The notes beneath the pieces were generated by a model. The model was not told the DNA's origin, searched no databases, and worked only from the letters and a program-made list of their open reading frames with translations. From Prosthecodimorpha staleyi (GTDB lineage: Bacteria > Pseudomonadota > Alphaproteobacteria > Rhizobiales > Ancalomicrobiaceae): a stretch of 49,309 nt of DNA. The position numbers were made by a program, and so were the translations under genes. Positions within the stretch are counted from its first letter, which is position 1; each line of letters begins with the position of its first letter. The stretch lies in assembly GCF_018729455.1 (NCBI RefSeq), contig NZ_JAHHZF010000013.1, positions 173,162 to 222,470 on the forward strand, given 5' to 3'. Of the stretch, positions 41,121 to 49,309 are shown in pieces.

Positions 41121-41960
41121 GTGCTGACCATCCACAATCTGGAAAAGCGCTACAAGACCGGTGATCGGGCCCTCAAAGGCGTCTCGCTCACTCTGGCTCC
41201 CGGTGACATCGTCGGCCTGATCGGGCCATCCGGCGCGGGTAAGTCGACGTTGATCCGCTGCGTGAACCGGCTTGTCGATCCCACGTCGGGCACCATCAAG
41301 CTGTTCGATCTCGACCTCACAAACCTGAGCGGTGGCGACCTGCGCAAGGCGCGCCGCCGCATCGGTATGATCTTCCAGGAATATGCGCTGGTCGAGCGCC
41401 TCACTGTCATGGAAAACGTGCTCTCCGGCCGTCTCGGCTATGTGGGATTCTGGCAGAGCTGGCTGCGCCGGTTCCCTGAGGCCGACGTGGCGCGCGCCTT
41501 CGCACTGCTCGGCCGCGTTGGGCTGACCGAATTTGTCGACAAACGGGCGGACGCCCTGTCCGGCGGGCAACGCCAGCGCGTTGGCATCGCCCGAGCACTC
41601 GCGCAGGAACCCGAACTGCTGCTGGTCGACGAACCGACCGCCAGCCTCGACCCGAAAACGTCCCGCCAGGTGATGCGCCTGATCCTGGAGCTTTGTGCCG
41701 AGCGCAAGTTGGCAGCGATCGTCAACATCCACGATGTCGTGCTGGCCCAGATGTTCCTGCCGCGGATCGTCGGCCTGCGGGCCGGCGAAGTCGTCTACGA
41801 CGGCCCGGCCGCCGGGCTGAATGCTGAAGTACTGACGCGCATCTACGGCGAAGAGGACTGGGCCAAGACGTCGACGAACGAGGAGGCGAACGACACCGTG
41901 GCCCCGATCCCGATCGCCTCCACTCTCGAACGGCGCAACGCAGCCATGGCGGGCCCGTGA
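41121..41960 (+). CDS. phnC: Phosphonate-type ABC transporter ATP-binding protein
   Basis: This 279-residue protein has the Walker [10 protein letters not shown] at residues 35-43, signature [10 protein letters not shown], Walker [10 protein letters not shown] and the H-loop NIHDV. It energises the two PhnE permeases. The start is placed at GTG 41121 ([11 protein letters not shown]), which fits the family start; a GTG at 41058 would add 21 non-conserved residues. The stop overlaps the next start (TGATG). Confidence 0.9.
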   Translation: MLTIHNLEKRYKTGDRALKGVSLTLAPGDIVGLIGPSGAGKSTLIRCVNRLVDPTSGTIKLFDLDLTNLSGGDLRKARRRIGMIFQEYALVERLTVMENVLSGRLGYVGFWQSWLRRFPEADVARAFALLGRVGLTEFVDKRADALSGGQRQRVGIARALAQEPELLLVDEPTASLDPKTSRQVMRLILELCAERKLAAIVNIHDVVLAQMFLPRIVGLRAGEVVYDGPAAGLNAEVLTRIYGEEDWAKTSTNEEANDTVAPIPIASTLERRNAAMAGP

Positions 41961-42769
41961 TGACCGAAGCCATTCCCGCCCAACACCTGGTCTGGAAGCC
42001 CCCCCGCCTGATCGAGCGCGCGTGGCTGCGCTGGGTCATCCTCGGCGCGATCATCCTATACCTGTGGCTCGCACTGGGCAGCATCGACGTCAACTGGACG
42101 CGTGTTTCAGAAGGATTGGTCCGCGCCGCGCGGCTGTTCGCCGGGTTTCTGCAGCCGGATTTCACAACGCGCTGGAGAGACATCCAGCAAGGCCTGATCG
42201 AAAGCCTGACCATGACGGTCTGCGCGACAGTGTTCGGTCTGGTCCTTGCTCTGCCGATCGGGCTCGGTGCAGCGCGAAACGTCGCTCCGCTATGGCTCTA
42301 TGGTCTCTGCCGCGCATTCATCGCGCTGGCGCGGGCCTTCCAGGAAATCATCGTCGCGATCCTGTTCGTCGCCATGTTCGGCTTCGGTACTTTCGCCGGC
42401 TTCCTCACGCTTTCGCTCTCCACGATCGGCTTCTTGTCAAAGCTGATCGCCGACGACATCGAAGAGATCGACCCGGCGCAGGTCGAGGCGATTCGCGCCA
42501 CCGGCGGCGGCTTCTGGCAGGTGATGGACTACGCCGTTTCTCCCCAGATCGGCCCTCGGTTCGTCGGGCTAACGGCCTACAAGGTCGACATCAACTTTCG
42601 GGAAAGCTCTGTCATCGGCATTGTCGGAGCCGGAGGCATCGGCGCCACGCTCAATACGGCGCTCGACCGCTACGAATTCGACAGTGCGGCCGCGATTCTG
42701 CTGATCATCATCGGCATCGTGATGATCTGTGAGTACGGCTCGGGATGGATCAGAAAGGCGATGGCGTAG
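41960..42769 (+). CDS. phnE: Phosphonate-type ABC transporter permease
   Basis: This 269-residue inner-membrane permease has about six hydrophobic helices and the EAA loop EIDPAQVEAIRATGGGFWQV, which contacts the ATPase. It is paired with a second, related permease directly downstream (next ATG at 42770 with no gap), so they should form a heterodimer. Start ATG 41960 overlaps the phnC stop. Confidence 0.9.
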   Translation: MTEAIPAQHLVWKPPRLIERAWLRWVILGAIILYLWLALGSIDVNWTRVSEGLVRAARLFAGFLQPDFTTRWRDIQQGLIESLTMTVCATVFGLVLALPIGLGAARNVAPLWLYGLCRAFIALARAFQEIIVAILFVAMFGFGTFAGFLTLSLSTIGFLSKLIADDIEEIDPAQVEAIRATGGGFWQVMDYAVSPQIGPRFVGLTAYKVDINFRESSVIGIVGAGGIGATLNTALDRYEFDSAAAILLIIIGIVMICEYGSGWIRKAMA

Positions 42770-43588
42770 ATGGCGATCGTAATCGGCAGCGACGGCGCGC
42801 GCCACTGGACGCTGCTCACCCCGGGAGAACAACGGTGGCGCTGGTTCGGCTGGCTCGTGCTTGCCGCGCTCACGGTGTTCTGCTGGCGGATCATGACGGC
42901 CGATACGATCTGGGCATTCGTCGCGGATGCCCCGACACAGGCGGCAGACATCTTCGGTCGCATGTTGCCACCCCGCTGGAGCTACATTGATCAGCTTTGG
43001 GGCGCCATCTGGGACACGATCAACATCGCCACACTCGGGACGCTGATCGCCATCGGACTGGCCACCCCGCTCGCGTTTCTGGCCGCCCGCAATACCACGC
43101 CGAGCGTGCTTTTCCTCCGCCCGGTCGCGCTGTTCGCCATCGTCGCCTCGCGATCGATCAACGCGCTTATCTGGGGATTGCTGCTCGTGGCGGTGCTCGG
43201 CCCCGGTGTGCTTGCCGGCATCTTCGCGATCGCGCTCCGCTCCATTGGGTTCATCGGCAAACTGCTGTACGAAGCCATCGAAGAAATCGATGAAACACAG
43301 GTCGAGGCGATCCGAGCCACCGGGGCCGGGCAAATGCAGGTCATAGGCTACGGCATTTGGCCGCAAATCCTGCCCGCATTCGCGACGATCTGCGTATTCC
43401 GCTGGGATATCAACATCCGCGAATCCACCGTCCTCGGCCTCGTTGGCGCTGGCGGTCTCGGTCTGGCGCTTGAAGGTTCGCTGAATACACTCGCTTGGCC
43501 GCAAGTTTCGCTAATTCTGCTGATCATTCTGGTCACCGTTATACTCAGCGAATGGATCACCGCTCAAGTTCGTCGGATGATCATCTGA
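42770..43588 (+). CDS. phnE: Second phosphonate-type ABC transporter permease
   Basis: This 272-residue permease has the same fold as its neighbour and the EAA loop EIDETQVEAIRATGAGQMQV. It ends the phnD-C-E-E operon. The longer N-terminus (about 50 residues before the first core helix) is soluble and Trp-rich. No phosphonate-degrading gene (phnX, phnG-M, ptxD) follows within the window. Confidence 0.9.
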   Translation: MAIVIGSDGARHWTLLTPGEQRWRWFGWLVLAALTVFCWRIMTADTIWAFVADAPTQAADIFGRMLPPRWSYIDQLWGAIWDTINIATLGTLIAIGLATPLAFLAARNTTPSVLFLRPVALFAIVASRSINALIWGLLLVAVLGPGVLAGIFAIALRSIGFIGKLLYEAIEEIDETQVEAIRATGAGQMQVIGYGIWPQILPAFATICVFRWDINIRESTVLGLVGAGGLGLALEGSLNTLAWPQVSLILLIILVTVILSEWITAQVRRMII

Positions 43589-44261
43589 TATATAACTCTG
43601 GAATGCAGAATGCGTGGCCATGCATTTGGCTTTCAGCGGGACGCAGTTGCAACTGTAAGGGGCCTGTCTGGTTAATTTCATTTAAATCGATTTGGAAAAT
43701 CGTCGATGGCCGGAGCCGGTTGCGCAGCGATGGTGTGAGAGCGCTGGCGGGTATTTCTTTTCCAGGTTGTCGTAGTCGAGTTCGATCCAATTGGCGTCAT
43801 GGATCGGGCGATTGGGAGAGCGTCGGCGATGCCGGGATTTTCGCTGATTTCATATCGGCGGTCGGCGCGGGCGAGCGTCGGGGCGGCGAAGAGGCGCGGC
43901 ATGCGGTGGTGGACGGCGGAGCGGCCCTCTAAATTTCGCTGCCGGATCAACCGCCTCAGGTCGTCGCCCAAGACGTCTATTCGGATCGAAGATCCACGCC
44001 AGACCGATCGCCGCTTAAAGAAGCGTCCGGTGCCGATGGAAACTGATTTGCGGACATTCTTCGAAGCGCCCTGTCGGATGGTTACATGCGGCTGTCATGA
44101 AAATTCCATAGCGTCGATTTGAGCGTAGTCCCTTCGTGATCGTCCCCGAGCTTGCAGGCCAGGAACGACGGCGCATCGGGCATCGCAGCGCCATGGGATG
44201 GCCGATTCACGGCCCCGGTCGGACTCGGCGGCGCCGGCACCAACAATAGTGAGATTGAAGC
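43589..44261. other. 670-bp region between the two P-compound transport operons
   Basis: It holds no intact gene. A minus-strand frame at about 43820-43950 has GC-rich third positions and reads DDLRRLIRQRNLEGRS-like, but it loses coding character toward 43800; it may be a decayed gene I cannot name. A perfect palindrome CAGTTGCAACTG lies at 43644-43655. A PHO-box-like cluster lies at 44081-44109. Confidence 0.45.
44081..44109 (+). promoter_or_regulatory. PHO-box-like 11-bp periodic half-sites
   Basis: Three half-sites, GTTACAT, CTGTCAT and ATTCCAT, follow one another with four-base spacers. The middle one is a perfect PHO half-site. They lie 153 bases before the aminoethylphosphonate-type binding protein gene. 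Confidence 0.45.
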
Positions 44262-45269
44262 ATGATAAAATCACTGATCGGTATGGTGATGCTCGCCCTG
44301 GTCGGAGGGACGGCACAGGCCCAGGAATTGACGGTCTACACCGCGCTCGAGGCCGATCAGATCAAGGCCTATCAAGTCTCCTTCGAGAAGACCAACCCGA
44401 CCATCAAGATCCGCTGGGTCCGGGACTCGACAGGCGTCGTCACGGCGAAGCTCCTCGCCGAGAAGGCCGCTCCGAAGGCCGACGTCGTGTTCGGCCTGGC
44501 CGCGACCTCCCTGATGCTGCTCGACAAGGAAGGCATGCTCCAGGGCTATGCGCCCGTCGGGCTCGACAAGATCAAGCGTTCGATGCGCGACCCGGCCGAA
44601 CCGCCGAAGTGGGTCGGAATGGATATTTGGGCCTCGGCGCTCTGCTTCAACACGGTAGAGGCCGGGAAGAAGAACATATCGATGCCGGCCTCCTGGGCCG
44701 ATCTCGTCAAGCCCGAGTACAAGGGCCAGATCGCGATGCCGAACCCGGCTTCGTCCGGCACGGGGTATTTGATGGTCGCCTTCTGGCTTCAGATGATGGG
44801 TGAAGAGGCCGGCTGGAAGTACATGGACGCTCTGCATCAGAACGTCGCCGCCTATACCCATTCCGGCTCAAAGCCCTGCCGCCAGGCCGCTGCCGGCGAG
44901 TATGCCGTCGGTCTGTCGTTCGAGTACCGCGCCAACAAGACCAAGAAGGATGGCGCTCCGATCGAGGCGATCCTGCCGAAGGAGGGTCTCGGTTGGGACA
45001 TGGAGGCTTCGGCCATCATGGCCACGACGAAGAACGTTGAGGCCGCGCGCAAGCTTCTCGACTGGTCGGTCACCGAAGAGGCCAACAAGCTCTACTCGGA
45101 GAACTACGCCATCGTCGCCTATCCGGGCGTGCAGGCGAAGCTCGATCATGTGAAGGGCGACGTGGAAGCCATGCTCGGCAAGAACGACTTCGTCTGGTCG
45201 GCCGCCAACCGCGACCGCGTCCTCGCTGAATGGATGAAGCGCTACGACGGCAAGTCCGAGAAGAAGTGA
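44262..45269 (+). CDS. phnS2: 2-aminoethylphosphonate-type ABC transporter substrate-binding protein
   Basis: This 335-residue protein has a signal peptide (1-20, cut after AQA) and the iron/AEP-type binding fold: LTVYTALEADQIKAYQ, WVRDSTGVVTAKLLAEK, DVVFGLA. The layout with one ATPase and one fused permease matches the putative 2-aminoethylphosphonate transport systems (PhnS2-T2-U2). AEP is the most common natural phosphonate, but the ligand is inferred. No AEP-degrading genes lie in the window. Confidence 0.83.
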   Translation: MIKSLIGMVMLALVGGTAQAQELTVYTALEADQIKAYQVSFEKTNPTIKIRWVRDSTGVVTAKLLAEKAAPKADVVFGLAATSLMLLDKEGMLQGYAPVGLDKIKRSMRDPAEPPKWVGMDIWASALCFNTVEAGKKNISMPASWADLVKPEYKGQIAMPNPASSGTGYLMVAFWLQMMGEEAGWKYMDALHQNVAAYTHSGSKPCRQAAAGEYAVGLSFEYRANKTKKDGAPIEAILPKEGLGWDMEASAIMATTKNVEAARKLLDWSVTEEANKLYSENYAIVAYPGVQAKLDHVKGDVEAMLGKNDFVWSAANRDRVLAEWMKRYDGKSEKK

Positions 45270-45299
45270 CGGGGATCGACCCTTCGGGCCTGGCGGGAC

Positions 45300-45314
45300 G
45301 CCGTGTCGCACGGC
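45300..45314. terminator. Short hairpin after the binding protein gene
   Basis: GCCGTG-TCG-CACGGC is a perfect six-pair stem 30 bases after the stop. Such elements after binding-protein genes often reduce or protect downstream messenger, giving more binding protein than transporter. Confidence 0.4.
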
Positions 45315-45394
45315 TGTCGCCGGGCCCTTCGCTGTGCCGCAGCGGCGAGTGGCGACCCTGATCCTGCCATCCTGCGAAGCAAAGGGCTGAAGAC

Positions 45395-46486
45395 ATGTAC
45401 GCTACCGCCGGGTCCGACGATCCCTATCTCGTGATCCGGGGCGTCACCAAGCGCTTCGGTCCTTTCACCGCCCTCCAGGACATCGACCTCGATATCCACA
45501 AAGGCGAGTTCGTTTCCTTCCTCGGCCCATCCGGCTGCGGCAAGACGACCTTGCTGCGCGCCATTTCCGGACTGGATGTGCAGACCACGGGCAGCATCTG
45601 CCAGGGGGGGCGCGACATTTCGAGCCTGCCTGTCAGCCAGCGCGATTTCGGCATCGTCTTTCAGAGCTACGCGCTTTTCCCCAATCTGAAGATCAAGGAC
45701 AATGTCGGCTACGGCCTGGTCTCGGCCGGCAAGAGCCGCAAGGAGATCGCCGACCGCGTCATGTATCTTCTCGGCATGGTCGGCTTGGCGGACCAGGCCG
45801 AGAAGTATCCGTCGCAGCTTTCTGGCGGACAGCAGCAGCGCGTGTCGCTTGCGCGTGCCCTGGCCCTGTCGCCGGGTCTCCTGTTGCTCGACGAGCCGCT
45901 GTCAGCCCTCGATGCGCGGGTTCGGGCGCGTCTGCGCGGCGAGATCCGCGAACTGCAGCAGCGCCTCGGCATCACCACCATCATGGTGACGCACGATCAA
46001 GAAGAGGCGCTGACGATGTCGGACCGCATCGTCGTGATGAGCAAGGGGCGCATCGAGCAGATCGGCACACCGGATGAGGTCTATCGCCGGCCGGCGTCGC
46101 CCTTCGTCGCCGATTTCGTCGGACGCATGAACTTCATCTCGGGCAAGCTGGTCGACGGCGGAGCCGCAGACTGCAAAGGAGCCATGCTCCGGTTCGTCGG
46201 CGAACTACCTTACGCCCCCGGGACGCCGGTCACGATTTGCCTGCGGCCCGAAGACGTTGTCGTACGCGAAGTGAGCGCCGGCTCGAACGTCTTCGACGTC
46301 GACGTGGGCGTGATGGAGTTCATGGGCAACCACTTCTCGACGACGCTTCATGTCCAGGGCTCGAACCTGAACATTTCCGCCGACCTTTCGATGAACGACG
46401 TCCGCGATCTCGGCATCAAGCCGGGAGCCCGTGTCTTGGCCTCTCTGCCGACCGACCGTTTGCGCGTCTTCGCGTCCGCCGCCTGA
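45395..46486 (+). CDS. phnT2: AEP-type ABC transporter ATP-binding protein
   Basis: This 363-residue protein is a MalK/FbpC-like ATPase with Walker A GPSGCGKTT, signature LSGGQQQRVS, Walker B LLLLDEPLSALDAR and H-loop MVTHDQ, followed by a C-terminal TOBE domain (about 270-360, with CLRPEDVVV). It energises the fused permease directly downstream (46-bp gap). Its match to the AEP family is by gene order and overall sequence. Confidence 0.87.
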   Translation: MYATAGSDDPYLVIRGVTKRFGPFTALQDIDLDIHKGEFVSFLGPSGCGKTTLLRAISGLDVQTTGSICQGGRDISSLPVSQRDFGIVFQSYALFPNLKIKDNVGYGLVSAGKSRKEIADRVMYLLGMVGLADQAEKYPSQLSGGQQQRVSLARALALSPGLLLLDEPLSALDARVRARLRGEIRELQQRLGITTIMVTHDQEEALTMSDRIVVMSKGRIEQIGTPDEVYRRPASPFVADFVGRMNFISGKLVDGGAADCKGAMLRFVGELPYAPGTPVTICLRPEDVVVREVSAGSNVFDVDVGVMEFMGNHFSTTLHVQGSNLNISADLSMNDVRDLGIKPGARVLASLPTDRLRVFASAA

Positions 46487-46531
46487 GAGCGGCGCGGCTC
46501 TCCGCCCCGGTACCGTGTTGAAAGGTCCATC

Positions 46532-48262
46532 GTGACGATGTCAGCGAGCACTCTTCCGCCGTCCGGTCTGCCGGCGGCTTCCGATGCCAGACCGGTGCGT
46601 CAGCGCGCCAGCCGCGACGATGTTCTAATGCGGCTCATCCTGGGCGTGCTCACCGTCTGGCTGATCGTCACGGTCCTCCTGCCGCTCAGCGCCCTGCTGA
46701 TCAAGAGCGTCGAAAGCCCGTCCGGCGAGTTTGTCGGGCTGGCGAATTTCGCCCAGTATTTCTCCAATCCGGCTTTGACGGCATCGATCGGCAACAGTGT
46801 TTGGATCGCGCTGGTCAGCACGGCCATCTGTGTGCTGCTCAGCTTCGTTTTCGCCTACGGCATGACGCGCACCTGCATGCCGGGTCGCAGCGTGTTCCGG
46901 CTCATCTCCCAGATCCCGCTGCTGGCGCCGTCGTTGCTGCCGGCGATCAGTCTCGTCTACCTGTTCGGCAACCAGGGCGTTGCCAAGGATCTCCTGTTCG
47001 GCGCCTCGATCTATGGCCCGATCGGCCTCGTGATGGGCGAAGTCTTCTGGACCTTCCCGCACGCTCTCATCATCATGACGACCGCGCTCTCGACCTCGGA
47101 TGCGCGCCTCTACGAGGCGGCCGCAGCGCTGAAGGCCAGCAATTGGCGGACCTTCTGGACAGTGACTATACCCGGCGCCCGCTACGGCCTGATCAGCGCG
47201 ACCTTCGTCGTCTTTACGCTGGTGATCACCGACTTCGGTGTCCCGAAGGTCATCGGCGGGCAGTACAATGTCCTGGCGACCGATGTGTACAAGCAGGTGA
47301 TCGGTCAGCAGAATTTCCGGATGGGCGCGGTCGTCGGCCTGCTCCTGCTCCTGCCCGCCATGCTCTCGTTCGCCGTCGATCAGTGGGTGCAGCGCCGGCA
47401 GTCGGCGGCCTTGTCGTCGCGCGCGTTGCCCTACGAGCCGAAGCCGAACGCCGCGATCGACGGGGCCGCCTTCGTGGTTTGCGGCATGATCGCCGCCGTC
47501 ATCCTGGTCGTCATCGGGATGGCCTTCTTCGCGTCGATCGCCACCCTGTGGCCCTACAATCTGACGCCGTCCTTGAAGAACTACGACTTCGACAACATGG
47601 ACGGCGGCGGCTGGGAGAGCTTCTACAACTCGCTGCAGATGGCCGGCTTGACGGCAGTCTTCGGGACCATCGTGGTGTTCACTGGCGCCTATCTGGTCGA
47701 GAAGACGAAGGGCTTCGGCATAGGCCGCTTCCTCTTCCAACTGCTCGCGCTGCTGCCGCTGGCGGTGCCGGGGATCGTCCTCGGCCTCGGCTATATCTTT
47801 TTCTTCAATTCTCCGAGCAACCCGGCCAATTTTATCTACGGTACCATGAGCATTCTCGTCGTCTGCTCCATGGCGCATTTCTATTCGGTCGCGCATCTGA
47901 CCGCGGTCACGGCCCTGAAGCAACTCGACCAGGAGATCGAGACCGTATCGTCGTCGCTGCGCGTACCGTTCTACCGGACCTTCGGGAGAGTCACATTGCC
48001 GGTCTGCCTCCCTGCCGTGCTCGATATTGCAATGTATCTCTTCGTCAACGCGCTGACGACAGTATCGGCCGTGGTATTCCTCTATTCGCCGCAGACCACG
48101 CTCGCCTCGATCGCCGTCCTCAACATGGACGATGCTGGCGACGTAGCCCCGGCTGCCGCCATGGCGATGACCATATTCTTCGCTGCAACGGCGGTCAGGG
48201 TCGCGTACACGCTGCTCTCCGCCGGCGTCCTGGCGCGAACCCAGGCCTGGCGCCGACGCTGA
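46532..48262 (+). CDS. phnU2: AEP-type ABC transporter permease, two permease halves fused
   Basis: This 576-residue inner-membrane protein carries two permease domains in one chain, each with about six helices: first half with the EAA loop around ALKASNWRTFWTVTIPG, second half with SSSLRVPFYRTFGRVTLPV. This replaces the two separate permeases of most ABC importers and fits PhnU2. GTG 46532 is favoured over ATG 46538 since AAAGG ends six bases upstream. The 194-bp gap after it holds a minus-strand stretch with coding character I cannot name. Confidence 0.87.
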   Translation: MTMSASTLPPSGLPAASDARPVRQRASRDDVLMRLILGVLTVWLIVTVLLPLSALLIKSVESPSGEFVGLANFAQYFSNPALTASIGNSVWIALVSTAICVLLSFVFAYGMTRTCMPGRSVFRLISQIPLLAPSLLPAISLVYLFGNQGVAKDLLFGASIYGPIGLVMGEVFWTFPHALIIMTTALSTSDARLYEAAAALKASNWRTFWTVTIPGARYGLISATFVVFTLVITDFGVPKVIGGQYNVLATDVYKQVIGQQNFRMGAVVGLLLLLPAMLSFAVDQWVQRRQSAALSSRALPYEPKPNAAIDGAAFVVCGMIAAVILVVIGMAFFASIATLWPYNLTPSLKNYDFDNMDGGGWESFYNSLQMAGLTAVFGTIVVFTGAYLVEKTKGFGIGRFLFQLLALLPLAVPGIVLGLGYIFFFNSPSNPANFIYGTMSILVVCSMAHFYSVAHLTAVTALKQLDQEIETVSSSLRVPFYRTFGRVTLPVCLPAVLDIAMYLFVNALTTVSAVVFLYSPQTTLASIAVLNMDDAGDVAPAAAMAMTIFFAATAVRVAYTLLSAGVLARTQAWRRR

Positions 48263-48456
48263 TCGGAAACGCCTTCGGGCAGCTCTGTTCGTCGACGCGG
48301 CTGTCGGCCAAATAGAGGTCCACATCGTCGTCGAGCATGCCGGACGCGGCCCCGACCTCGGCGTGCAGCGTCGGATGGTCCGCCCTGAGGCAGGGAGACA
48401 GTCCCCGCCCTCTGACCCGGACGCAGCTTCCGGCGTCCTTTGCACTTCGGACACGC

Positions 48457-49179
48457 TCAGATCGAGCGCTGGTTCACCCGGGCGGACAGGGCCTCGGCGC
48501 TCTCTTTCCGTTCCGAATAGCGGTCGACCAGGTAGTCGGCACGGTCGCGGGTCAGGAGGGTGAACTTCACCAGTTCCTCCATCACGTCGACGATGCGGTC
48601 GTAGTAGGCGGACGGCTTCATGCGGTCGTTCTCGTCGAACTCCGTGAAGGCCTTCGGCACCGACGACTGGTTCGGGATCGTGATCAGCCGCATCCACCGA
48701 CCCAGGATACGCAACTGATTGACGGCGTTGAACGACTGCGAACCTCCGCTCACCTGCATGACGGCGAGGGTCTTGCCCTGGGTGGGGCGGACCGCACCGA
48801 GCGACAGCGGGATCCAGTCGATCTGGGCCTTCATGATGCCCGTCATCGCGCCATGCCGCTCGGGCGAGCACCAGACCATGCCTTCTGCCCAGGTGACCAG
48901 CTCGCGGAGTTCCTGCACCTTCGGATGGCTTGTGTCGGCATCGTCGGGCAAGGGCACTCCGGACGGGTTGAAGGTCCGGGTTTCCGCCCCGAAGCGCCGC
49001 AGAATGCGCGCTGCTTCTTCGGTGACAAGCCGGCTGAAAGAGCGCGATCGCACCGAGCCATAGAGCAGGAGGATGCGGGGCGGGTGGTCGGCCAGGGTGG
49101 CGGGGAACAGCCGCTCCGGCTCAACTAGCCGGAAGCAGGTTTCGTCCAATTGTGGGGTCGTCTCGTCGGATTCAGCCAA
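48457..49179 (-). CDS. arsH: ArsH NADPH-dependent FMN oxidoreductase
   Basis: This 240-residue protein has the flavodoxin-like FMN motif [16 protein letters not shown], the GTGFNP-type region [36 protein letters not shown] and [12 protein letters not shown], which are specific to ArsH. It oxidises trivalent methylarsenicals to less toxic pentavalent forms, with FMN and NADPH. The start is a TTG at 49179 (GGAGG nine bases upstream), overlapping the stop of arsC. A truncated copy lies at 39700-39885 in the same orientation. Confidence 0.95.
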   Translation of the reverse strand: MAESDETTPQLDETCFRLVEPERLFPATLADHPPRILLLYGSVRSRSFSRLVTEEAARILRRFGAETRTFNPSGVPLPDDADTSHPKVQELRELVTWAEGMVWCSPERHGAMTGIMKAQIDWIPLSLGAVRPTQGKTLAVMQVSGGSQSFNAVNQLRILGRWMRLITIPNQSSVPKAFTEFDENDRMKPSAYYDRIVDVMEELVKFTLLTRDRADYLVDRYSERKESAEALSARVNQRSI

Positions 49180-49309
49180 CCCTGCGTCCCTCCGGGTCGA
49201 TCAGCGGCGCGCCGTCCTCCTTGGCGAAGGGGCCGGGCGGCAGGCGGTCGAGGAGGTCGAGCACCGTCTCGCTCGGCCGGCACAGCCGGACGCCCTTCGC
49301 GGTGCAGAC
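49172..49309 (-). CDS. arsC: ArsC arsenate reductase, 3' end only (window-edge truncation)
   Basis: The frame is open from the window edge and gives 45 residues ending in a TGA that overlaps the arsH start. It contains [16 protein letters not shown], then [10 protein letters not shown] and LIDPEGRRV, which match the C-terminus of glutaredoxin-linked ArsC. The enzyme reduces arsenate to arsenite in the cytosol. The catalytic Cys is outside the window. Confidence 0.85.
   Translation of the reverse strand, partial: VCTAKGVRLCRPSETVLDLLDRLPPGPFAKEDGAPLIDPEGRRVG

Noticed and set aside
46625-48871. 748-residue minus-strand open frame
   Set aside because: It lies opposite the AEP-type permease and arsH, is rich in Arg, Asp and His with no family pattern, and is a mirror of GC-rich codons.

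Overview
The window is GC-rich with long, gap-poor coding, and its genes are of alphaproteobacterial type. Family resemblances point to the Hyphomicrobiales (Rhizobiales): the DUF1488 and transglutaminase small-gene cassette, the CBS/DUF294-exonuclease pair and the ArsC/ArsH types. The genus cannot be named from the sequence alone. No rRNA, tRNA, CRISPR array or intact transposase was seen.

Layout. (1) 1-5.5 kb holds core genes: a truncated CBS/DUF294 signalling protein with its partner 3'-5' exonuclease, a nitroreductase that looks like a bacterial iodotyrosine deiodinase homologue, a DUF1330 protein, the sliding clamp gene dnaN, and convergent mepA. (2) 6.3-8.8 kb is a tightly packed, translationally coupled run of six small proteins ending in a transglutaminase-like protein. 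(3) 8.9-28.9 kb is a surface-glycan locus. Two paralogous giant proteins of about 1510 residues (tandem N-terminal modules, a GT2 domain and two GT4/CgeB-like domains) face away from a central segment that holds a 1-kb AT-rich gap, a polysaccharide deacetylase and a pyruvyltransferase-like gene. The left giant leads an operon with a nucleotide-sugar dehydrogenase and two methyltransferases. The right giant is followed by a single three-part protein (sulfotransferase, methyltransferase, zinc-ribbon methyltransferase). (4) 29-32.7 kb holds GH13 and GH15 alpha-glucan hydrolases that converge and overlap at a shared hairpin. (5) 33-35.5 kb holds a LysR regulator divergent from an NAD(P)-binding reductase and a small membrane protein. 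(6) 36-49.3 kb is an arsenic and phosphonate island: two ArsR regulators with candidate operators, a flavoprotein with a cysteine-rich tail, an ArsP-like permease, a CxxC thioredoxin-fold protein, an arsH remnant, a phnD-phnC-phnE-phnE ABC operon, a 2-aminoethylphosphonate-type ABC operon, intact arsH and the 3' end of arsC.

How the parts work together. The glycan locus has the parts to build and decorate a polysaccharide (uronic-acid precursor supply, polymerisation, deacetylation, pyruvylation, methylation, sulfation), but no exporter or priming transferase lies in the window. In the island, both P-compound transport operons carry candidate PHO boxes. This suggests phosphate-starvation control of phosphonate or phosphite uptake next to arsenic detoxification, a sensible pairing because arsenate enters cells through phosphate transporters. 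The strongest unexplained signals are the mirrored two-arm glycan locus with its giant fused glycosyltransferases and three-part fusion protein, and the arsH remnant and intact arsH in the same orientation bracketing the 8.6-kb P-transport segment.
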